NCBI GenBank assembly: GCA_018857735.1 | Contig: JABMCL010000715.1 | Location: forward strand, 216,001 to 280,000 | DNA: 64,000 nt | Reading direction: 5' to 3' | DNA from: Alviniconcha marisindica | Taxonomy: Eukaryota > Mollusca > Gastropoda > Provannidae | Shown: positions 33,201 through 45,756 of the stretch, in pieces | How positions within the stretch are numbered: the stretch's first letter is position 1 | How the letters are laid out: the number at the start of each line of letters is the position of its first letter | Notes under the pieces: model-generated | Databases searched by the model: none | What the model saw: only the letters and a program-made list of their open reading frames with translations | Told to the model about the DNA's origin: nothing | Translations under genes and position numbers: made by a program

Positions 33201-36200
33201 TGTCTGTCTGTCTGCTAGTCTGTCTGCCTGCCAGTTTGTCTGTCTCCCGGTTTGTCTGTCTGTCTGATGGCCTTTCTGTGCCTTTCCCACTGCTGCAACT
33301 GTTCTGCTTCTAGAACTGTCATGATGTTTTGATGTTTACGGAATGTTTGTTTTATTGGAATATTTATTAAACGTTTTAAGTGATTGGTGGTCAGAAGAAG
33401 AATATTGTGTGCGTGTACATACATGTGTGCATGCGCATTGTTATTGTTGAATATATCGCTTTTGTAATTGAGTGGTTTTTATCTCCATGTTTTATTGAAT
33501 TGTTGATGTTGTATTGTAAAATGGATTGAACGTTTTATGTAAATGACGAGCCAGAAGGCAAATTTCTCTACACTGTCGCTGAGGCATTAGAGTTGTGATG
33601 GTGTAACGCAGTGAACGTGTGCCGCTTCTGTATTGTCACTGACTGGTTTCTAATAATTCATTGAGTACTGAAATAGTTGCAGCAGCTGATGACTCCTGTT
33701 CATAGATTGCTTTTTTGCTTCAGGGTTTGGAAGGCTTTGGCTTTTCCATGCTGATGGACATCTATACCCTGATGCTACCCTCTGAGGACAGGAGAAGAGG
33801 TCTGTGCACAGTTCCGTGCTGTGTAAGCACAGGCTGTCCTGTATTATTTCGATCTCTTTTTTTCTTCTTTCTTTCTGACAGCCTTGGTACTGTGTGCAAT
33901 GTAAAGTGTATGGTGGGGGTGAGGGTGGGGGGCTGGGATGGCTATGAAATTTTCTATAGATGTCTGAAATGGTTGTGATGTGTTCAGTAGGGGACCAGGG
34001 TGGCTACGGCATTTCTATACGGGCCTGAGGTGGGTAGAAAATGTTCCACAGGGGACTGGGGTGGGTAGAAAATGTTCCATAGGGACTGGGGCGGATAGAA
34101 AATGTTCCATAGGGACTGGGGTAAGTAGAAAATGTTCCATAGGGACTGGGGTCGGGTAGAAAATGTTCCATAGGGACTGGGGTGGGTAGAAAAATGTTCC
34201 ATAGGGACTGGGGTGGGAAAAGTAAAATGTTCCATAGGAGATTGGGGTGGGTAGAAAATGTTCCATAGGGACTGGGGTGGGTAGAAAATGTTCCATAGGG
34301 ACTGGGTGGGTAGAAATGTTCCATAGGGACTGGGGTGGGTAGAAAATGTTCCATAGGGACTGGGGTGGGTAGAAAATGTTCCATAGGGACTGGGGTGGGT
34401 AGAAATGTTCCATAGGGACTGGGTGGGTAGAAAATGTTCCATAGGGACTGGGTGGGTAGAAAATGTTCCATAGGGACTGGGGTGTAGAATGTTCCATAGA
34501 GGACTGGGGTGGGTAGAAAATGTTCCACAGGGGACTGGTGGGTAGAAAATTCATAGGACGTGGAGAAAATGTTCCATAGGGACTGGGGTGGTAGAAAATG
34601 TTCCATAGGGACGGGGTGGGTAGAAAATGTTCCATAGGGACTGGGGTGGGTAGAAAATGTTCCACTAGGGACGGGGTGGGTAGAAAATGTTCCATAGGGA
34701 CGGGGTAGAAATGTTCCATGGGACTGGGGTAGTAGAAAATGTTCCATAGGGACTGGGGTGGGTAGAAAATGTTCCATAGGGACTTGGTATGTGGTGTAGA
34801 AATGTTCCAAGGGACTGGGGTGGGTAGAAAATGTTCCATAGGGACTGGGGTAAGTAGAAAATGTTCCAGGGGACTGGGGTGGGTAGAAAATGTTCCATAG
34901 GGACTGGGGTGGGTAGAAAATGTTTCATAGGGACTGGGGTGGGTAGAAAATGTTCCATAGGGACTGGGTGGGTAGAAAATGTTCCACAGGGGACTGGGTG
35001 GGTAGAAAATGTTCCATAGGGACTGGGTGGGTAGAAAATGTTCCAAGGATAGGAAAATCCTGGGACTGGGGTGGGTAGAAAATGTTCCATAGGGACTGGG
35101 GTGGGTAGAAAATGTTCCATAGGGACTGGGGTGGGTAGAAAATGTTCCATAGGGACTGGGGTGGGTAGAAAATGTTCCATAGGGACTGGGGTGGGTAGAA
35201 AATGTTCCATAGGGACTGGGGTGGGTAGAAAATGTTCCATAGGGACTGGGGTGGGTAGAAAATGTTCCACAGGGGACTGGGGTGGGTAGAGAAAGTCCAT
35301 AGGGACTGGGGTGTGAGAACTTCACTTTCGTATTCATACTGCTCAGCACAACTGGGACTGGTGTCACTGTAGTGCGACTTAGAACTGTTGGCACTGAAGT
35401 GTCTGAAGAGTCCCACCTCACATATCAACACCTTTCACCTTCACAGAGAACCATGAGATCAAGAACCGGTTCATTGCACGGTTCAGAGGCCTGGCCGAGC
35501 TTGAGAAGTACGCAACAAAGACGATGGACGTGGAGCTGCTGGGAAAGATCCGCATCGTGCGCACCTACCAACTCAACCTGCCCATGTGTCTCAGCAAGAT
35601 AAGCCAGAAGACAGTCAGCAACACCACTCAGGCAGGTCTGTTGTCACCTGCTGCTGTTTTGTTTCCGTTTCCTGCTGTTGTGTCGCCCTGATATAGCCGT
35701 AATGGTTGACTGGGCATAAAGCACCAAGTTACCTATCCTGCTGTTGTCGCCCTGATATAACCGTAATGGTTGACTGGGCATAAAGCACCAAGTTACCTAT
35801 CCTGCTGTTGTCACCCTGATATAACCGTAATGGTTGACTGGGCATAAAGCACCAAGTTACCTTCCTGCTGTTGTCACCCTGATATAACCATAATGGTTGA
35901 CTGGGCATAAAGCACCAAGTTACCTATCCTGCTGTTGTGTCACACTGATATAACCGTAATGGTTGACTGGGCATAAAGACCAAGTTACCTTCCTGCTGTT
36001 GTCACCCTGATATAACCGTAATGGTTGACTGGGATAAAGCACCAAGTTACCTATCCTGCTGTTGTCGCCCTGATATACTGTAATGGTTGACTGGGCATAA
36101 AGCACCAAGTTACCTTCCTGCTGTTGTCGCCCTGATATAACCGTAATGGTTGACTGGGCATAAAGCACCAAGTTACCTTCCTGCTGTTGTGCCCTGATAT

Positions 36201-39200
36201 AACGTAATGGTTGACTGGGCATAAGCACCAATTTTACTTCGCTGCTGTGTCGCCCTGATATAACCGTAATGGTGACTGGGCATAAAAGCACCAAGATACC
36301 TATCCTGCTGTTGTCGCCCTGATATACAGTTTAAAGGGTACTGGGTCATAGCACCAAGTTACCTTATCCTGCTGTGTCGCTCCTGATTAACCGTAATGGT
36401 TGACTGGCTTAAGCACCAAGTTACCTGTCCTGCTGTTGTCTCCCTGGGTATAGACCGTAATGGTTGACGGGCTAAGCCAAAGTTACCCTTTCCTGCTTTG
36501 TCACCCTGATATAGCCGTAATGGTTGACTGGGCGTTACAGCACCAAGTTACCTGTTGCTGTTGTCGCCCTGATATAACCGTAAAGGTTGACTGGGCATAA
36601 AGCACCAAGTTACCTATCCTGCTATTGTGCCACCTGATATAGCCGTAATGGTTGACTGGGCGTAAAGCACCAAGTTACGTTATCTGTTTGTCACCCTGAT
36701 ATAACCGTAATGGTTGCACTGTTGCGAAAGCACCAAGTTACTGTCCCTGTCTGTTGTCGCCCTGATATAACCGTATGGTTGACTGGGCGAAGCACCAAGT
36801 TACCTACCTGGTTGTCCACCGTGAAGATACCGTAATGGTTGACGGGCCGTAAGCACCAAGTTACCTATCCTGCTGGCTTCGCCCTGATATAACCGTAATG
36901 GTTGACTGGGCGTAAAGCACCAAGTTACTTATACTCTCCTGTCGCTCGCCCAGATATACCGTAATGGTTGACTGGGCATAAAGCACCAAGTGCCTATCTG
37001 TGATGTCGCCCTGATATAACCGTAATGGTTGACTGGGCATAAAGCACCAAGTTACCTATCCTGCTGTTGTCACCCTGATATAACTGTAATGGTTGACTGG
37101 GCATAAAGCACCAAGTTACCTATCCTGCTGTTGTCACCCTGATATAACCGTAATGGTTGACTGGGCATAAAGCACCAAGTTACCTATCCTGCTGTTGTTG
37201 TCTCTTTCAGTTTGTTCTTTGTGTCCACTGGGTCATCTCACTCACATTTTTTCCAGTTTCTTGCTTTCTCCAGTGAGTCAGCTCCCTGACTCCCAACACT
37301 GGTGAGCTTTCTACAGCAAGTCAGCTCACTGACTCCTAACACTGGTGAGCTTTCTACAGTGAGTCAGTTTACTGGTCAGTTTACTGACTCACTGAGTCCT
37401 AACGGTGGTGAGCTTTTCCTGGTGAGTCAGCTCACTGAGTCCTAACACTGATAAGCTTTCTGCTTTGAGTCAGCTCACTGATTCCTCACCGTGGTAGCTT
37501 CACCTTTTTTCGGATATGTCACACTGTTATAGACATGCTACCATGCTGCAGATAGTTACCCTGTTACAGATGTGCTACCCATTACAGATGTATGACCCTG
37601 TTGCAGACATGTTACCCTGTTAGCTGTGTCACCCAGCTAGAGGCATGCTATTCTGTTGCAGAAATGTCACCCTGTTACAGATGTGTTTCCCTGTTATAGA
37701 TATGTTACCATGTTATAGACATGTTGCCTGTTGCAGGTGTTACCTGTTACAGATGTGTTCCCCTGTTACAGATGTGTTAACTGTTACAAATGTGTTACCC
37801 GGTTACAGATGTGTCACCCTGTTACAGATGTGTTCCCCTGTTACAGATGTGTTCCCCTGTTACAGATATGTCACCCTGTTACAGATGTGTTCCCCTGTTA
37901 CAGATGTGTTTCCCTGTTACAGATGTGTTGTTCAGCACAGTGCACAAGGCCAAGGGACTGGAATTCTCCACGGTGAAGATCACCGACGACTTTGTGGATT
38001 TGTACAACACCCTGAGGAACCGTTTCAGTAGGTATCCTTCCTGCCGGCTATCACCCTGATATAACCGCGCTGGTTGACTGGGCGTAAAACACCAACTTAC
38101 GTACTTACTTACTCCTGTCGGCTAGCCAGCCCAGCCCAGAGTTTTCCTTCGGTGTCACATCGGGGCAGCTGGGGCCAGGGAGCTGAAGAAGGAGCTGCGT
38201 GATAAAGAATCGGACTGGTGTTTATTGCACAGGCATAGACAAAAGGGAAAACAGAAAAAAATGGGGGGAAAAAGGGGTTTTGATGTCACTTCTGTGTAGG
38301 ATGTCATTTTGGCGTGATGCACATGCCAAGCTTTAGGATAGGAGACTGGTGAGAATACTAGACACCACGCTAGTGTTAATTGCACAGGCATGGACAAAAG
38401 GGGAAACTGAGACAAAAGGGAGAGAAAGGGGTTTTGATGTCACTTCTGTGTAGGATGTCGTTTTGGCGTGATGCACATGTGAAGCTTTAGGATAGGAGGT
38501 TTGTGAGAAAACTGGACTGAAACACAGTGCTGACTGTTACAACATGTCTGTCTGATGCAGTGCTGACTGTTACAACATGTCTGTCTGATGCAGTGCTGAC
38601 TGTTACAACATGCCTGTCTGACACACAGTACTGACTGTTACTCACAACATGTCTGTCTGATGCAGTGCTGACTGTTACAACATGCCTGTCTGACACACAG
38701 TACTGACTGTTACAACATGCCTGTCTGACACACAGTGCTGACTGTTACTCCCAACATGTCTGTCTGATGCAGTGCTGACTGTTACAACATGCCTGTCTGA
38801 CACACAGTGCTGACTGTTACTCCCAACATGTCTGTCTGATGCAGTGCTGACTGTTACAACATGCCTGTCTGACACACAGTACTGACTGTTACTCACAACA
38901 TGTCTGTCTGACACACAGTGCTGACTGTTACTCACAACTGCTGACTGTTACAACATGTCTGTCTGATGCCTAGTCCTGACTGTTACAACATGTCTGTCTG
39001 ACACACCGTGCTGATTGCTCCTCACAGCATGTCTGTCTGATGCACAATGCTGACTGTTGCAGCATGTCTGTCTGACACAAAGTGCTGAGTGTTACAATGT
39101 GACTGATGCACAGTGCTGACTGTCACAGCATGTCTGTCTGATGCACAGTGCTGTTACTCACATGTGTGTCTGACACACAGTGCTGTTACTCATAACATGT

Positions 39201-42200
39201 CTGTATGACACACAATGCTGACTGTTACTCACCAGTCACGACATGTTTGATACACAATGCTGACTGTTGAAACATGTCTGTCCGACACACTAGCCTGGCG
39301 TCTGACGCTCTTCTAACCCATGCATATGGTCTGATGCAGACACGCTGACACTTAGTAGTACGCAGTGCAATACTGGTCAATGCATCAGTCACACGGTTAT
39401 TGTTGTCAGTGTTAATGTTCACTTTTACAGAGCAATATTCTACACAGCCCCCTTTTTTCTCTTTTCTTTAGTGCATGTTGGGATTTTTTTTTAGTGTGTC
39501 CATAATCCACCGATCTTCTGCATTGACTGCAGGATCTTTGACATGTGTATGTGATACGTAAAGTGCAGTGTGCTCACCCTTTGCCAGCGAGATGTGGCAG
39601 TATAAAAATGACTCATATTATTTCAGTTCTTCAACACCAGGTGAACACTGAGAAGGCTTTTTGCAGTGGTTGATTGGTGTGGACTTCAGTTGTTAACACC
39701 CACTGAACAGCAAGGAGCCTAACTGAGTGATCGATTGGCGTATTTCAATGGTTCAGCACCCAGTGAACAGTGAAGATGCTTTACTCAGTGACTGATTAGT
39801 GTATTTTTGATTGATTGGTGTATTTCTTACTGAGTGATTGACTGGTGTATTTCAGTTCTTCAATACCCAATGAACACGGAGGAGGCTTTACTTGGTGATT
39901 GATTGGTGTATTTCAGTTCTTCAACACCCAGTGAACACTGAGAGGCTTTACTCGGTGATTGATTGGTGTATTTCAGTCCTTCAACACCCAGTGAACACTG
40001 ATGAGCCTTACTCAGTGACTGATTGGTGTATTTCAGTTGTTCAACACCCAATGAACACGGAGGAGGCCAATTTGCTGTATGTGGCTGTGACCCGAGCTAA
40101 GCGTGCTCTCATCATGTCCAAGACCATCAGAATGGTACTCAGTACCATGGGGGTGAGTCATTGTGTGTCAGAACTGTACTCAATACCATAGGGTGGGTGG
40201 TTGTGTGTCATTTTGACACACTGTGTCCATGTCAGAGACCATCAGAACTGTACTGAGTACCATGGGGTGGGTGGTTGTGTGTCATTTTGACACACTGTGT
40301 CCATGTCAGAGACCATCAGAACTGTACTGAGTACCATGGGGTGGGTTGTTGTGTGTCATTTTGACACACTGTGTCCATGTCAGAGACCATCAGAACTGTA
40401 CTGAGTACCATGGGGTGGGTTGTTATGTGTCATTTTGACACACTGTGACCATGTCCAAGACCGTCAGAACTGAACTGAGTACCATAGGGTGTGTTGTTGT
40501 GTGTCATTTTGACACACTGTGTCCATGTCAGAGACCATCAGAACTGTACTGAGTACCATGGGGTGTGTTGTTGTGTGTCATTTTGACACACTGTGTCCAT
40601 GTCAGAGACCATCAGAACTGTACTGAGTACCATGGGGTGGGTTGTTGTGTGTCATTTTGACACACTGTGACCATGTCCAAGACCGTCAGAACTGAACTGA
40701 GTACCATGGGGCTGAGTTGTTCTGTGTCATTTTGACACACTGTGACCATGTTCAGATGGAGCATACCTGTGTTGTCATGAATTGGACTGAGCATATGTAC
40801 TGAGTCAGTATGTGCCTCATGGACCAGTCATACTGTACAGTGTGTTTCAGAGTGGATGTCATCACCTGTGTGTGTTTCAGAGTGGATGTCATCACCTGTG
40901 TGTGTTTCAGAGTGGATGTCATCACCTGTGTGTGTTTCAGAGTGGATGTCATCACCTGTGTGTGTTTCAGAGTGGATGTCATCACCTGTGTGTGTTTCAG
41001 AGTGGATGTCATCACCTGTGTGTGTTTCAGGTGGATGTCATCACCTGTGTGTGTTTCAGAGTGGATGTCATCACCTGTGTGTGTTTCAGGGTGGATGTCA
41101 TCACCTGTGTGTGTTTCAGGGTGGATGTCATCACCTGTGTGTGTTTCAGGGTGGATGTCATCACCTGTGTGTGTTTCAGGGTGGATGGCATCACCTGTGT
41201 GTGTTTCAGGGTGGATGTCATCACCTGTGTGTGTTTCAGAGTGGATGGCATCACCTATGTGTGTTTCAGAGTGGATGTCATCACCTATGTGTGTTTCAGG
41301 GTGAATGTCATCACCTGTGTGTGTTTCAGAGTGGATGGCATCACCTATGTGTGTTTCAGGGTGGATGGCATCACCTGTGCACATGTTTCAGGGTGGATGG
41401 CATTACCTGTATACATGTTTCAGGGGTGGATGGCATCACCTGTGTATATGTTTTAGGGTGGATGGCATCACATGTGTACATGTTTTAGGATGAATGGCAT
41501 CACCTGTGTACATGTTTCAGGGTGGATGGCATCACCTGTGTACATGTTTCAGGGTGGATGGCATCACCTGTATACATGTTTCAGGGTGGATGGCATCACC
41601 TGTGTACATGTTTCAGGGTGGATGGCATCACCTGTGTGATATGTTTCAGGGTGAATGGCATCACCTGTATACATGTTTCAGGGTGGATGGCATCACCTGT
41701 ATACATGTTTCAGGGTGGATGGCATCACCTGTATACATGTTTCAGGGTGGATGGCATCACCTGTGGACATGTTTCAGGGCGGATGTTATCACCTGTATGT
41801 GGTATTAAGAACTGCATAAAATATGCATAAAACATGCGTTAACGCGATCCCTGACACAGTTCTTAATACCACATACACAGTATTGTGGCATGTAACAATA
41901 CAAAATTCAAAAGGCTGTTTCAGGGTGGATGTGTGCCTGTTTCAGGGTGGATGTGTGCCTGTTTCAGGGTGGATGTGTGCCTGTTTCAGGGTGGATGTGT
42001 GCTTGTTTCAGGGTGGATGTGTGCTTGTTTCAGGGTGGATGTGTGCCTGTTTCAGGGTGGATGTGTGCCCATTTCAGGGTGGATGCATGTCTGTTTCAGG
42101 GTGGATGTTACCAGCCGGTGCTGACGGACCAGCTGAGACAGGAGGGGGTGGAGCTGAAGTGCGTGGCGACGCAGAAGGAGTTTAAACCCCAGGCACTCAC

Positions 42201-44120
42201 CCTGTACAGATGCCAGGTCACCCTGGTCAGTGAGCCGGCAGCACACACACGTCAACCTCTTCATAATGCCCTTCACCGCCACTCAGGCCTGTCTTTTGAC
42301 AACAGTTTTTCCTCGGCATTGTTTCCCCGCCCTCTGCTTTACTTTGCTTTACAAAGGCTGAGGGATACAAGCCAAACCTCTGCAAGTCCCCTGCCCCCCC
42401 CCCCCCCCCCCCAGTTTCCCTGGTCATTATCATTGGTAGGAGCTGCCACAAGTATCATTTTTGGCATGATGATTGTTTTATCACGACAAAACACGTCTTT
42501 TGTCGCAACAAAAGTATCCTTGTCATGACAAAACTTTTGTCATGAAAAAATTATGTTCATCGTGACAAAATATTTTTGTCATGACAAAACTTTTGTCACA
42601 ACAAATGTTTATTGCAACAAACATAAATTTGTTGCGACAAAAGTTTTGTCGCGACAAGCATACTTTTGTCACGACAAACACGTTTGTCATGACAGAACAT
42701 CTTTTGTCATGACAAAAGTATTCTTGTCAAGACAAAACTTTTATCCCAACGAAAGACGTTTTGTCATGACAAACACACGATTGTTGCGACAAACATATGT
42801 TTGCCCCAACAAAACTTTTGTCGCAACAAAAATGATACCTGTGGCAGCGCCCACCAGTGATAGGTCATACAGTGTGTCAAGCTGATGACAGTGCTGTGTG
42901 CTTACCTCCTGCTTCATTCTGTGTTTCAAGGGCTGACTTCCAAAGACCAGCATCACACTTCTTCTTTCCAGTAATGATGCCTACTTCTGGCAAACACAAT
43001 ATCTCCCATCTTATAGCCAACAATGATGCCCACTTCTGGCAAACACAATATCTCCCATCTTATAGTCAACAGTGATGCCTAGTTCTGGCAAACTCTGTAT
43101 CTCCCATCTTATAGTCAACAATGATGCCTAGTTCTGGCAAACTCTGTATCTCCCATCTTATAGCCAACAATGATGCCTAGTTCTGGCAAACTCTGTATCT
43201 CCCATCTTATAGTCAACAATGATGCCCACTTCTGGCAAACACAGTATCTCCAATCTTATAGTCAACAATGATGCCTAGTTCTGGCAAACTCTGTATCTCC
43301 CATCTTGTAGTCAACAATGATGCCCACTTCTGGCAAACACAGTATCTCCAATCTTATAGTCAACAATGATGCCTAGTTCTGGCAAACTCTGTATCTCCCA
43401 TCTTGTAGTCAACAATGATGCCCACTTCTGGCAAACACAGTATCCCCCAATCTTATAGTCAACAATGATGCCCACTTCTGGCAAACTCTGTATCTCCACA
43501 TGTCAACTGATCCTAGTTCTGGCAAACTCTGTATCTCCCATCTTATAGCCAGCAATGATGTCGAGTTATGGAAAACTTCATATCTCCAATCTTATAGCCA
43601 ACAATGATGCCTACTTGTGGCAAACTGTATCTCCCATCTTATAGTCAACAATGATGCCTAGTTCTGGCAAACTCTGTATCTCCCATCTTATAGCCAACAG
43701 TGATGCCTAATTCTGGCAAACTCTGTATCTCCCATCTTATAGCCAACAGTGATGCCTAATTCTGGCAAACTCTGTATCTCCCATCTTATAGCCAGCAATG
43801 ATGTCTAGTTATGGAAAACTTCATATCTCCCATCTTATAGCCACCAGTGATGCCTAGTTCTGGCAAACCCAGTATCTCCCATCTTATTTCCAACAGCAAT
43901 GCCTAGTTTTGGCAAACCTAATAATACAATCATGCTTAGTTCTGGCAAACTCGGCATCTCCCATCTTATTTCCAATAGAGATGTGTAACTTTGGCAGCCC
44001 ATTTTTTCCTTTTTTATTTCCAGTAAAGATGCGTAGTTCTGTAATTTAACCCTTGGTTTTTGCTGTAACGTTATATCTCTATCCTTGTGTGGGTGTTAAT
44101 TGACAGGAAAGCTGTTGAGG

Positions 44121-44157
<37 letters not shown>

Positions 44158-44559
44158 CGTGTGTTGTATGTGTGTGTGGTGTGTGTGTGTGTGGTGTGTG
44201 TGTGTGTGTGTGTGTGCTGTGTGTGTCGTGCGTGTGTTTGTTGTGTGTGTGTGGGCTGTGTGTGTGTGTGGTGCGTGTGTGTTGTGTGTGTGTGTGTGTG
44301 TCGTGGTGTGTGTGTGTGTGTGGCTGTGTGTGTGTGTGGCGGTGTGTGTGTTGTGTGTGTGTGTGTGTGGTGTGTGTGTGTGTGTGTGGCTGTGTGTGTG
44401 TGGTGGTGTGTGTGTGTGTGGCGTGTGTGTGTGTGTGTGGTGTGTGTGTGTGTGGTGTGGTGTGTGTGTGTGTGTGTGGTGTGTGTGTGTGTGTGTGTGT
44501 GGCTGTGTGTGTGTGTGTGGTGTGTGTGTGTGTGTGTGGCTGTGTGTGTGTGTGGCTGT

Positions 44560-44593
<34 letters not shown>

Positions 44594-44920
44594 GTGTGTG
44601 GGGCTGTGTGTGTGTGTGTGTGTGTGGCTTGTGTGTGGTGGCTGTGTGGTGTGGCTGTGTGTGTGTGTGTGTTGTGTGTGTGTGTGTGTGCTGTGTGTGT
44701 GTGTGTGTGTGGCTGTGTGTGTGTGTGTGTGTGTTGTGCTGTGTGTGTGTGTGTGTGCTTGTGTGTGTGGTGTGGGCTGTGTGTGTGTGTGTGGCTGTGT
44801 GTGTGTGTGTGTGGTGGTGTGGCTGTGTGTGTGTGTGGCGTTGTGTGGTGTGTGTGCTGTGTGTGTGTGTGTGTGTGTGCTGTGTGTGTGGTGTGGTGTG
44901 TGTGTGTGGCTGTGTGTGTG

Positions 44921-44988
<68 letters not shown>

Positions 44989-45081
44989 CTGTGTGTGTGT
45001 GTGTGTGTGCTGTGTGTGTGTGTGTGTGGCTGTGTGTGGTGTGTGTGTGTGGCTGTGTGTGTGTGTGGTGTGTGGTGTGTG

Positions 45082-45114
<33 letters not shown>

Positions 45115-45252
45115 GTGTGTGGTGGCTGTGTGTGTGTGTGTGTGTGGCTGTGTGTGTGTGTGTGGCTGTGTGTGTGTGTGTGTGGCTGTGTGTGTGTGTG
45201 TGTGGCTGTGTGTGTGTGGCTGTGTGTGTGTTGTGTTGTGTGTGTGTGTGTG

Positions 45253-45292
<40 letters not shown>

Positions 45293-45500
45293 CTGTGTGT
45301 GTGTGTGTGTGTGTGTGTGTGTTGTGTGTGGTGGCTGTGTGTGTGTGTGTGTGTGTTGTGTGTGTGTGTGTGGTGTGTGTGTGTGTGTGTGTGGTGTGTG
45401 GTGTGTGTTTTGGTGTGGCTGTGTGTGTGTGTGTGTGGTGTGTGTGTGTGTGTGTGTGTGTGTTTTGGCTGTGTGTGTGTGGTGTGTGTGTTGTGTGTGG

Positions 45501-45535
<35 letters not shown>

Positions 45536-45575
45536 GTGTGTGGTGTGTGTGGTGTGTGTGTGTGTGTGTGTGTGG

Positions 45576-45613
<38 letters not shown>

Positions 45614-45618
45614 TTGTG

Positions 45619-45649
<31 letters not shown>

Positions 45650-45685
45650 TGTGTGTGCTGGTGTGTGTGTGGGGTGTGTGTGGGG

Positions 45686-45756
<71 letters not shown>

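Noticed and set aside
32771..33218. Cys/Leu/Ser-rich open frames resembling a membrane protein
   Set aside because: They are translations of the CTGT-rich minisatellite in FBH1 intron 13.
34004..35431. Minus-strand open frames up to 468 codons rich in MEHFLPTPVP and YGTFSTHPS
   Set aside because: They are three registers of the 27-28 bp minisatellite in FBH1 intron 14, with no codon constraint or independent gene structure.
40752..41830. Long open frames on both strands (VDVITCVCFR, HTGDDIHPET)
   Set aside because: They are frames of the exon 18 acceptor array; not separate genes.
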